From the NCBI GenBank assembly GCA_902800025.1, contig CADCDA010000005.1:1-64000 (forward strand): 64,000 nt of DNA. The letters are read 5' to 3'. The notes under the pieces are model-generated. The model did no database searches, was not told the DNA's origin, and was given only the letters and a program-made list of their open reading frames with translations. Shown in pieces: positions 36,430 through 43,279 of this stretch (position 1 is the first letter of the stretch; every line of letters starts with the position of its first letter). Both the position numbers and the translations under genes were made by a program. The DNA comes from an uncultured Erysipelotrichaceae bacterium. GTDB taxonomy: Bacteria; Bacillota_I; Bacilli_A; RFN20; CAG-826.

Positions 36430-36645
36430 ATGAATTAGAAAATTCAATTTGTAGTGGATTGGTTTGGAAAGAATGCGAAGATCTACAAGAAGGACGATAA
36501 GTTGCTTGCTGATATTAAATGTAATGAAAGTGCATTGTTCTATTGGTATATGCAATATAGCGAAACATTAACGATAATTTCACCACAGTCTTTAATTGAT
36601 AGAGTTAAAAATGAAGCAAAAAGGATACTTGCCAAATATGAGTAA
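36430..36645 (+). pseudogene. WYL-domain regulator remnant
   Basis: A strong site CTGGAGG is followed by ATG AAT TAG, an immediate amber stop. Beyond it the same frame stays open for ~68 codons and reads like the C-terminal part of a WYL-domain transcriptional regulator: FVVDWFGKNAKIYKKDDK, then SALFYWYMQYSETLTII and SPQSLIDRVKNEAKRIL. Full WYL regulators are about 300 residues with an N-terminal helix-turn-helix, which is missing here. The in-frame GTG at 36454 could still start a 63-residue peptide. The last eight bases overlap the next gene's ATG. I read it as a truncated gene. Confidence 0.65.
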
Positions 36646-37393
36646 GATAGAAAGATTGAATGAGCTGTTTGAAAAATGGAAAACAGCTCACACTGAAGAA
36701 TCTGAAGACAATGCCAAAAAAACAATAAGTGGAAATAATATTAAGTCATATTTCTTTGAAAAAGACGGAATTATTGATGAAGAATCTTTCGAAAAAGAAA
36801 AGATAAAAGTGTTGTTTATTTCCGCTGAAGCAAACGCAGATGAATATAACGCGAAAGAAGGCATATCTGAAACAGATTATAGGCAATGCTATCTCTCATA
36901 TTTTAAAGACGGCAAGGATAACTGGGGCGGGAAGATGAGAGAAAGGGTATGCGGAATGTATAAATACTTAACTCGTCAACCAACTTTAAAATTAAATGAA
37001 GCTGCCAATAAGTTTGCAGTTATGGATATCAATAAAAGAGGTGGCAAATTTACAATCGATAAAGGAAAACATCTTGTTGCTTATACTGAATTGTATAAAG
37101 AGTTTATTAACAAAGAAATAGAAATTATTAATCCAGATATAGTTGTCTTGGTTGGTGTCAACCTCTGTCGACTAAGGATTGTTCAAAAACTTGGATGTTT
37201 AGAAGAAGACAATAAATGCTATTTTTTAATAAATAAAAAGAAGGTCCCTATTTTGCTTTCTTTACAAACCGCAAACGTACAATATCAAGCAAAAAGATAT
37301 CCACCATTGAATGGGTGTGAAAACAAAGCGATTGGCATTTTGTGTTCATATTTAAAAAAAGAAATTGCAAAGTATAAGATCTACGAACAATAA
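36638..37393 (+). CDS. Uncharacterised protein, UDG-fold-like
   Basis: From the ATG at 36638 (overlapping the WYL remnant) the product is 251 residues, soluble and charged. Visible blocks are KVLFISAEANADEYNAKEG, FAVMDINKRGG, EIEIINPDIVVLVGVNLCR and a C-terminal YPPLNGCENKA. The strand followed by NPDIVVLVG resembles uracil-DNA glycosylase superfamily proteins of unknown function from gut Firmicutes, but the catalytic motif A is not clear. Longer starts at 36596 lie inside the WYL frame and were not chosen. It could be part of a nucleic acid or defence function. I do not assign one. Confidence 0.55.
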   Translation: MSKIERLNELFEKWKTAHTEESEDNAKKTISGNNIKSYFFEKDGIIDEESFEKEKIKVLFISAEANADEYNAKEGISETDYRQCYLSYFKDGKDNWGGKMRERVCGMYKYLTRQPTLKLNEAANKFAVMDINKRGGKFTIDKGKHLVAYTELYKEFINKEIEIINPDIVVLVGVNLCRLRIVQKLGCLEEDNKCYFLINKKKVPILLSLQTANVQYQAKRYPPLNGCENKAIGILCSYLKKEIAKYKIYEQ

Positions 37394-37443
37394 GATTGTC
37401 TGTTTGATAAATCATATTAATTGCGTTTATGATACAGGCAATC
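37394..37443 (+). terminator. Long-range hairpin after the UDG-like gene
   Basis: GATTGTCTG (37394-37402), directly after the stop, pairs with CAGGCAATC (37435-37443) in nine pairs including one G-U. The inner part can pair partly. There is no T-run immediately after it, so terminator function is uncertain. Confidence 0.35.
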
Positions 37444-37518
37444 AAAGTTTGCTGCCCCGTTTTTACAAAAATATTTGAAAAGCCAATATAAGACGCAAAA
37501 AACTAAAAATATATTAAG

Positions 37519-37552
37519 AAACTAGTGTTAATACTAGTTTTCTTTTAGTTTT
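37519..37552 (+). terminator. Terminator-like hairpin
   Basis: AAACTAGT (37519-37526) pairs with ACTAGTTT (37533-37540) across a 6-nt loop, followed by TCTTTTAGTTTT. It is A/T-rich, so moderately stable. It could end transcription from the UDG-like gene. Confidence 0.5.
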
Positions 37553-37689
37553 AAGACAATTTTTAAGAGTAATTGAATTATTAATAGAAGTGGAACCAGA
37601 AATAAAAACGTGGCAGCGAGTTGTCCTGACACGAAAAGGATAGAGGTAGCGGGTTTTCTTCGTAACCATTCGGATCCACCAAAACGATG

Positions 37690-37740
37690 AAAATCCCCCG
37701 AAATTTTGTACCAGCGTAGTACAATTAAACGGGGGTTTTA
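37690..37740 (+). other. Strong stem-loop with nested hairpin
   Basis: CCCCCG (37695-37700) pairs with CGGGGG (37730-37735), and inside it TTGTAC (37706-37711) pairs with GTACAA (37719-37724). TTTTA follows. It could be a terminator, or the transcription-blocking end of a lost insertion sequence, because a short truncated frame with an ATG begins at 37743. Confidence 0.5.
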
Positions 37741-37742
37741 TT

Positions 37743-37974
37743 ATGGTACATAATGCTCAATTTTGGTTGATGATTGTCCATGAATATTTGAATAATAAAG
37801 CATCTATTCAGCAAGAACTGGCATAATTGCTGGGTTGACATTCCTGATTTGGAAGCTGAAAAAAATGAACCAAAACTATCCTTGTTTGAAGGTGGTAGAG
37901 GCACTAATTATTTAAATTACTGGAACGAAAAAAAGCAGTGTTGCAACAAAAATTTACATAATAGTTTCATATAG
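37743..37974 (+). pseudogene. Two broken coding fragments
   Basis: An ATG at 37743 opens a 27-codon frame (MVHNAQFWLMIVHEYLNN...) ended by TAA at 37824. A shifted frame from 37831 to 37974 reads WVDIPDLEAEKNEPKLS, then GGRGTNYLNYWNEKK. Both look protein-like in composition. Together they may be what remains of one gene, perhaps an insertion-sequence gene given the stem-loop upstream. No family is recognised. Confidence 0.3.
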
Positions 37975-38005
37975 AGTAACAAAGTTAAGTAGTTAAAAAT
38001 CATGC

Positions 38006-38063
38006 GATGTAAACAAAAGTTGACATAAGTTTTTATTGACATGATGTATACAAAAGTTATAGA
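38006..38063 (+). promoter_or_regulatory. glnA promoter with two direct operator-like repeats
   Basis: TTGACA (38036-38041), a 16-bp spacer and TATAGA (38058-38063) form the promoter. GATGTAAACAAAAGTT (38006-38021) recurs with one change as GATGTATACAAAAGTT (38043-38058), the second copy filling the -35/-10 spacer. The first, with flanking TTGACA, resembles a GlnR/TnrA box (TGTNA-N7-TNACA) with one extra base. Confidence 0.6.
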
Positions 38064-38093
38064 TTTTAAGCATGTTTTTTCGGAGGGAAAAAT

Positions 38094-39428
38094 ATGCGTA
38101 AGGAAGAAATTAAGAAAATAATTAAAGAAAACAATATTTCATACATTAGAATGCAGTTCACAGATATGCTCGGTGATATCAAAGCAGTTGAGATACCAGC
38201 GAGTCGAATTGATGATGCATTAGAAAACAAGATTATGTTTGATGGTTCTTCAATTGAAGGCTTTGTGCGTATTAAAGAAGCTGACATGTATTTGCATCCA
38301 GATTTAGATACTTTTTTAGTCCTTCCTTTTGAAGATAGCTCCATTGGTGGAGTTGCTAGATTTATTTGTGATGTCTATATGCCAGATGGCACTCCATTTA
38401 TTGGTGATCCACGTTATATTTTGAAAAAAGAAGTTAAGAAGATGAATGAGATGGGGATTGATAGTCTCTTTGTGGGCTTTGAGCCAGAATTCTATCTTTT
38501 TAAATTAAATAGCGATGGTAGTGTTTCTACGAATTGTAGCGATAGAGCGTCTTACTTTGATTTATCTCCATTCGATGGAGGAGAAGATGTAAGAAGAGAA
38601 ATCGCTCTTATGTTAGAAAAAATGGGCTTTGAAGTCCAGGCCAGTCACCACGAAGTTGGCCCTGGTCAAAATGAAATTACTTTTAAATACACGGATGTTG
38701 TTTCCGCTTGTGATAGAGTGCAAACATTTAAACAAGTTGTGAAAATGATTGCGAGAAAGAACGGGTATCTTGCAAGTTTTATGCCAAAACCACTTAATAA
38801 ACAAGCTGGTAATGGTATGCACACAAACTGCTCACTTTATAACAAAGATAAAGGCGATTTATTCTATGATCCAAAAGCAGCGATGGAATTATCAAGCATG
38901 TGTAGAAAATGGATTACAGGAGTCTTAAATCACGCTCGTGAATTATCTTTGTTAACTAATCCGATAGTTAATTCTTATAAACGATTGGTCAGTGGTTATG
39001 AAGCACCGATTTATGCTTGCTGGAGCGACGCTAATAGGAGTTCTTTAGTGAGAATTCCTGCTGCTAGAGGACTTGCGACTCGTACCGAATTTAGAAACGT
39101 TGATCCATGTGCTAACCCATATCTTGCTTTAGCGGGTATTTTAGCCTGTGGATTAGAAGGTATTAAAAACATTAAAGATAAAGACACTATCCCACCAGTT
39201 AAAGATAACTTATTTGACTTATCTTCTGATGAGATTAAAAATAGAAACATCACTTGTTTGCCAGAAACTCTTCATGAAGCAATTGAAGAATTTAAAACAA
39301 GTAAGATATTAAAAGAAGTTTTAGGAGAACATTTATTCCCTAAATATGTTGAAGCTAAAGAAAAGGAATGGAAAGAATACCATACCACTGTTAGTGAATT
39401 TGAATTAAAGAAATATTTGGGTAGATAA
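38094..39428 (+). CDS. glnA: Type I glutamine synthetase
   Basis: The 444-residue protein has the GS-I alpha length and signatures: FTDMLGDIKAVEIP and FDGSSIEGF at the N-terminus, the metal site around HHEVGPGQNEI, AGNGMHTN and the ATP/Glu region RNVDPCANPYLALA. It makes glutamine from glutamate, ammonia and ATP. GGAGGG six bases upstream gives the start. The glmS start lies three bases after its stop, so glutamine production and use are co-transcribed. The two direct repeats in its promoter suggest nitrogen-dependent control, probably by a GlnR-like MerR-family regulator that is not in the window. Confidence 0.96.
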   Translation: MRKEEIKKIIKENNISYIRMQFTDMLGDIKAVEIPASRIDDALENKIMFDGSSIEGFVRIKEADMYLHPDLDTFLVLPFEDSSIGGVARFICDVYMPDGTPFIGDPRYILKKEVKKMNEMGIDSLFVGFEPEFYLFKLNSDGSVSTNCSDRASYFDLSPFDGGEDVRREIALMLEKMGFEVQASHHEVGPGQNEITFKYTDVVSACDRVQTFKQVVKMIARKNGYLASFMPKPLNKQAGNGMHTNCSLYNKDKGDLFYDPKAAMELSSMCRKWITGVLNHARELSLLTNPIVNSYKRLVSGYEAPIYACWSDANRSSLVRIPAARGLATRTEFRNVDPCANPYLALAGILACGLEGIKNIKDKDTIPPVKDNLFDLSSDEIKNRNITCLPETLHEAIEEFKTSKILKEVLGEHLFPKYVEAKEKEWKEYHTTVSEFELKKYLGR

Positions 39429-39431
39429 AAT

Positions 39432-41210
39432 ATGTGTGGAATAGTTGGTTCGGTTGGATTAAAAAATCCAAAAGAATATGTTACTAAAGGTTTAAAGATG
39501 CTTGATTACCGTGGGTATGATTCAGCGGGAATCGCATTCTTTAATAGTGGCATTAAGATCTATAAAGATGTCGGTAGTGTGGAACAATTAATGACAATTG
39601 TTCCTAAAACCATTACCACCAATATCATGATTGGTCACACTAGATGGGCCACTCATGGAGCACCTACTAAGCTCAATACCCATCCTCATATCTCATTCAA
39701 TCAACGCATTTGCTTAGTGCATAATGGAGTGATTGATAACTATAAAGAACTAAAGGATTTTCTTTTAAAGAATAACTATAGTTTTTATGGTGAAACCGAT
39801 TCTGAAGTAGTAGCGAACTTATTGGAATACTATTATTTAGAGAACAACGATATCATTGAGACTATTAAAAAAGTTAAATCATTAATTAAAGGTAGTTATG
39901 CGATTACTTTCTTCACTGATGACGCCCAAGATACTCTCTATATTCTAAAGAAAGCCTCTCCTTTAGTGATTGGTAAAGGCAGTGACTTTAATCTAGTCGC
40001 GTCTGATGCTTCTCCAATGATTGATTACACGAACGAATTCATAGAACTAGAAGATAATGAATTTGGTTATATCAATAGTAAAGAAGTCGTTATCTTTAAC
40101 GAACAAGGTGATATTACTAGTAAAGAAATCATTCATAAAGATATTGAACTAATATCTCATGATTTGAAAGGATATCCTCATTACATGTTAAAAGAGATTG
40201 AGGAAATCCCACAGACCATTAGTAGATTAATCAATACATATTTCCAAGATGATAAATTTCAATTTGATGAGCAGTTAATCAGAGATTTGAAAGAATCTGA
40301 TCATATCCTTTTTATTGGATGTGGTACTTCTTATCACGCAGGACTTGTGGGTGGTCGTTATTTTGAAAAACACAACAAATCGACGAGTAGATTTATCGCT
40401 TCTGAGTGGGCGTTCCACCCAACTTATCCAGGAGCAAAACCATTTATCATCATGATTTCTCAATCGGGAGAAACCGCTGATTTAATTCACTGCTTGAAAA
40501 TTATAAAGGAACACAATTTAAAGAATTTAATCATTACCAACACTGGTGGTTCTACTTTAGATAGAAACTGTGATTATTCTTTACTCCTCCATAGTGGTGT
40601 TGAAGTTTCTGTTGCCTCCACAAAAGCGTATGTCGCTCAAGTTACTTTACTAGCGATGCTTTCTGCTGCGTTAGATAACGATAAATCAGTAGTTAGTGAT
40701 TTAAGACAGGCTATTAACGTTGTTAACGATATTCAAGATAACTACAAACCAATGATTATGAAAGTTGCTAAAGAGCTGATGAATAAAAAGAATATCTTCT
40801 ATCTTGGACGAAGCTTTGACTATTTCTTATCTTTAGAGGCCTCTTTAAAGCTCAAGGAGATTAGTTATATTCATTCTGAAGCAATTCCTGGGGGTGAGTT
40901 AAAACACGGCCCAATCGCCTTAATTGAAAAAGATTTACCAGTTATCGTTTTCATTACTGATCCAGATACCGCTGCTCCAATGAGAGGCAACATCGAAGAA
41001 GTGAAGACTAGAGGGGCGAAAGTCTATGTCGTTTCTACGAAAGAGTTAAGCACCCCTGAAGATACGATTGTCGTTAAAGACTATGCTTATTATTTATCTA
41101 GTGTCGCTATTTCGTGTATCGCTTTCTATTTAGCGTATTATGTTTCCTTAGCGAAAGGACTAAATGTCGATAAACCAAGAAACCTCGCGAAGAGCGTGAC
41201 GGTTGAATAA
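39432..41210 (+). CDS. glmS: Glutamine:fructose-6-phosphate aminotransferase
   Basis: The 592-residue protein starts MCGIVGSVG with the Cys2 nucleophile of the class-II glutaminase domain, and has YRGYDSAGIA and GHTRWATHGAP. Two SIS domains follow (GCGTSYHAG, SQSGETADL, then LGRSFDYFLSLEASLKLKE) and the C-terminal KPRNLAKSVTVE. It makes glucosamine-6-phosphate from fructose-6-phosphate and glutamine for cell-wall synthesis. Being three bases behind glnA, it has no room for the glmS ribozyme common in Firmicutes, so control must come from the glnA promoter. Confidence 0.96.
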   Translation: MCGIVGSVGLKNPKEYVTKGLKMLDYRGYDSAGIAFFNSGIKIYKDVGSVEQLMTIVPKTITTNIMIGHTRWATHGAPTKLNTHPHISFNQRICLVHNGVIDNYKELKDFLLKNNYSFYGETDSEVVANLLEYYYLENNDIIETIKKVKSLIKGSYAITFFTDDAQDTLYILKKASPLVIGKGSDFNLVASDASPMIDYTNEFIELEDNEFGYINSKEVVIFNEQGDITSKEIIHKDIELISHDLKGYPHYMLKEIEEIPQTISRLINTYFQDDKFQFDEQLIRDLKESDHILFIGCGTSYHAGLVGGRYFEKHNKSTSRFIASEWAFHPTYPGAKPFIIMISQSGETADLIHCLKIIKEHNLKNLIITNTGGSTLDRNCDYSLLLHSGVEVSVASTKAYVAQVTLLAMLSAALDNDKSVVSDLRQAINVVNDIQDNYKPMIMKVAKELMNKKNIFYLGRSFDYFLSLEASLKLKEISYIHSEAIPGGELKHGPIALIEKDLPVIVFITDPDTAAPMRGNIEEVKTRGAKVYVVSTKELSTPEDTIVVKDYAYYLSSVAISCIAFYLAYYVSLAKGLNVDKPRNLAKSVTVE

Positions 41211-41215
41211 CATAA

Positions 41216-41242
41216 AAAAGTACTGATTTCAGTGCTTTTAAT
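41216..41242 (+). terminator. Intrinsic terminator after glmS
   Basis: AAAAGTACTGA (41216-41226) pairs with TCAGTGCTTTT (41229-41239) apart from one T-G pair, ending in a T-run. It ends the glnA-glmS unit. Confidence 0.8.
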
Positions 41243-41257
41243 TTATCTGTGGCACTT

Positions 41258-41286
41258 TTGTGACAATTCCTGTTGTAACTTATTAA
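41258..41286 (+). promoter_or_regulatory. Probable promoter of leader-zinc-ribbon gene
   Basis: TTGTGA (41258-41263), a 17-bp spacer and TATTAA (41281-41286) precede an AGAGG ribosome site and the ATG at 41308. Confidence 0.5.
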
Positions 41287-41307
41287 ATGTAGAGGAAAAG
41301 TTTTTAT

Positions 41308-41601
41308 ATGAGAGAAGATTTATTAAAAGGTTTAACTAAAGAACAAATCGCTAGAGTTAAAGCTTGTAAAACTCAGGAGGAACTTTTAAAACTCGCCAAA
41401 GAAGAAGGCGTTCAATTAAATGATGAGCAATTAGAAGCCGTTAATGGTGGTGGATGTAACTCTGCTACCAAGCCTACTCATTGTCCAAGATGCAATTCCA
41501 CAAATATTCGCTACGAAAGCTGTAAACATGAAATGTCTTTTTCCGATTATTATTATAAATGCAAATGCAAAGACTGCTATTATAAATGGGAAGTTGAATA
41601 A
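41308..41601 (+). CDS. Nif11/GG-type leader fused to a zinc ribbon
   Basis: The 97-residue product has two parts. Residues 1-50 are helical and acidic and end in LNDEQLEAVNGGG, the pattern of Nif11-type and double-glycine leader peptides of ribosomally made, exported peptides. Residues 51-97 form a Cys-rich zinc ribbon with CPRCNST and, later, CKCKDC, ending in YYKWEVE. No peptidase-transporter or modification enzyme gene lies nearby. It is a single-gene unit with its own promoter. It could be a secreted zinc-finger peptide, or a housekeeping protein that only shares the leader-like fold. Confidence 0.75.
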   Translation: MREDLLKGLTKEQIARVKACKTQEELLKLAKEEGVQLNDEQLEAVNGGGCNSATKPTHCPRCNSTNIRYESCKHEMSFSDYYYKCKCKDCYYKWEVE

Positions 41602-41642
41602 CAATCAAATAATAAGTATAATAGCGACTTTGCTAAAGCAAT

Positions 41643-41672
41643 TTGACAGTATTATGAATAATAGTTTACAAT
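41643..41672 (+). promoter_or_regulatory. Promoter of the diguanylate cyclase gene
   Basis: TTGACA (41643-41648), an 18-bp spacer and TACAAT (41667-41672) form a near-consensus promoter. The ATG at 41692 lies 19 bases after the -10 and has no clear Shine-Dalgarno site. Confidence 0.6.
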
Positions 41673-41691
41673 AAAAAACTGAGCACTTTTT

Positions 41692-43194
41692 ATGAGAATA
41701 TTCATGTCGATTGTTTTTATGTTATTAGTTGCCGCACTTTTATTGTGCGCTTTTATTTCGTTTAGATCGCGTAAGCCAATCGGAAAAACAGTCGCTTTAT
41801 TACTCATCGCTTTAATCCCTCCTGTTTTAGGAAATTTATTTATTGTTGCTTCTCCAAATAAAACACTTTCTTTAATCGGAAGTTATACCTACTACATTGG
41901 TATGGACTTTGTTATTTACGCTTTGCTTAAATACACATTCAAATATTGCGATATCAAGTTTGGAAAGAAATTATTATTTATTCCAATCATTCTTTATGCG
42001 CTTTTATTCGCTGACGGATTACAATTAATCCTCAACTTACAATTTGGTCATGCTTTTGATATTGAACTCGTCGAAGCGTATGGATCAACATACTATAGCC
42101 TTATAGCGTTTACTGGACAAACAATACACCGTATTGTGGACTACACTATTTTGGGTGGAGTTATCGCTATCTTTGTTTTTAAAACATTTACTTCTTCAAA
42201 AGTTAATTCTGAAAGATATTGGATTATTCTTCTCGTGATGATTATTGTCACTATTTGGGAATCATTCTATATCTTCTCAAGAACACCAGTGGATAGGTCG
42301 ATGATTGGATTTGGTGTATTTGGACTACTCGTGTTCTTCTTCTCGATTTATTATCGTCCACTTCGACTATTAGATAGAATGCTTGCGACAATTGCCTCTA
42401 AAATGCCAGAAGCGTTATTCTTTTATGACACGAATGGAAGATGCATTTGGATTAATAACCAAGCAAGAAACCTCGTAAATATTGATGGAAACGACCTTGA
42501 CTCTGTTAATGAAATACTTTCTGAAAAGTTTGGAAAATATGAAAAAGAAGGAAATGAATGGACAACCACATTCATGAGTGGAACTGACGCAGAAGTTGAG
42601 AGTTACTATGTTATTGAAAAGCACGCTGTTACTGATAATAGAGGTCGTGTGGTTGGTTCGTTTTTAAGTGTTAGAGATGGAACAGTTGAACAACAAACCA
42701 TTCAAAGAGAGACATATAATGCGACTCATGATAGTTTAACTAAAGTCTACAATAGAGCGGGATATAACATGCTTTTATCTTCAAGTGATTTAAAAGATGT
42801 GTTCTTCTTAATGATTGACGCTGATTCATTTAAGGAAATCAATGATACATATGGACACGAAATTGGTGATAAAGTTCTTATTAACATAGTTAAGACGGTT
42901 CAAAAGCATTTTAGAGAAGATGACCATATGTGCCGTATCGGTGGGGATGAATTTGTTATCTTTATTCAAAATCCTGATGAAGACACTGCAAAACATATTA
43001 AACAAAGAATTGATAAGATTAATGAAGAATTATCACATCCAAAAGGTGGCCTTCCAACAATTACTATTTCCGCGGGTGGAGCCTATGGAAGACATTCAAA
43101 AGATGAATTCGACTTATTTGAAGCTGCTGATAGTGCGCTTTATGAAACGAAGCGAAATGGTAAAAAAGGCTTCACGTTATCGAAAGATTATTAA
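41692..43194 (+). CDS. Membrane PAS-GGDEF diguanylate cyclase
   Basis: The 500-residue protein begins with a seven-helix membrane sensor (about residues 1-225), like the 7TM domain of some histidine kinases. A PAS domain follows (about 235-345, ALFFYDTNGRCIWINNQA), then a GGDEF domain from DSLTKVYNRAGY with the intact active motif GGDEF at 417-421. It should make cyclic di-GMP from GTP in response to an extracellular or membrane cue. No EAL or PilZ protein is encoded in this window. It forms its own unit between a promoter at 41643 and a terminator. Confidence 0.92.
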   Translation: MRIFMSIVFMLLVAALLLCAFISFRSRKPIGKTVALLLIALIPPVLGNLFIVASPNKTLSLIGSYTYYIGMDFVIYALLKYTFKYCDIKFGKKLLFIPIILYALLFADGLQLILNLQFGHAFDIELVEAYGSTYYSLIAFTGQTIHRIVDYTILGGVIAIFVFKTFTSSKVNSERYWIILLVMIIVTIWESFYIFSRTPVDRSMIGFGVFGLLVFFFSIYYRPLRLLDRMLATIASKMPEALFFYDTNGRCIWINNQARNLVNIDGNDLDSVNEILSEKFGKYEKEGNEWTTTFMSGTDAEVESYYVIEKHAVTDNRGRVVGSFLSVRDGTVEQQTIQRETYNATHDSLTKVYNRAGYNMLLSSSDLKDVFFLMIDADSFKEINDTYGHEIGDKVLINIVKTVQKHFREDDHMCRIGGDEFVIFIQNPDEDTAKHIKQRIDKINEELSHPKGGLPTITISAGGAYGRHSKDEFDLFEAADSALYETKRNGKKGFTLSKDY

Positions 43195-43220
43195 GGGGTT
43201 AATTGAGCCCCTTTTATTTT
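43193..43220 (+). terminator. Intrinsic terminator after the GGDEF gene
   Basis: AAGGGG (43193-43198) pairs with CCCCTT (43208-43213), with a T-rich tail TTATTTT. The stop codon overlaps the stem. Confidence 0.8.
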
Positions 43221-43244
43221 GAAATCTAATGCTATAAGTATTAT

Positions 43245-43273
43245 TTGATAAATAATATTTTTTTGATTACAAT
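43245..43273 (+). promoter_or_regulatory. Promoter of the rnf operon, leaderless architecture
   Basis: TTGATA (43245-43250), a 17-bp spacer and TACAAT (43268-43273) form the promoter. Only six bases separate the -10 from the rnfC ATG at 43280, and there is no Shine-Dalgarno site. Confidence 0.6.
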
Positions 43274-43279
43274 TATTAC

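Larger units (their letters stand above)
37444..38093. other. Gene-poor stretch with hairpins and degraded frames
   Basis: This ~650-bp interval holds no convincing intact gene. In order I see: a terminator-like hairpin (37519-37540); a segment with possible long-range pairing, GTGGA near 37591 with TCCAC near 37673; a strong stem-loop (37690-37740); two short broken frames (37743-37826 and 37831-37974); and the glnA promoter (from 38001). The mix resembles the residue of a decayed element or small gene. Confidence 0.5.

Noticed and set aside
36436..36438. TAG read-through or alternative code in the WYL frame
   Set aside because: TAG, TGA and TAA end many intact genes in this window (for example TAG at 12178, TGA at 13130), so there is no sign of recoding.
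37590..37677. tRNA- or tmRNA-like structure ending in CCACCA
   Set aside because: The outer pairing is short and no T-arm or anticodon arm can be drawn.
39429..39431. glmS ribozyme expected upstream of glmS
   Set aside because: Only three bases separate the glnA stop from the glmS ATG, so no ribozyme fits there.
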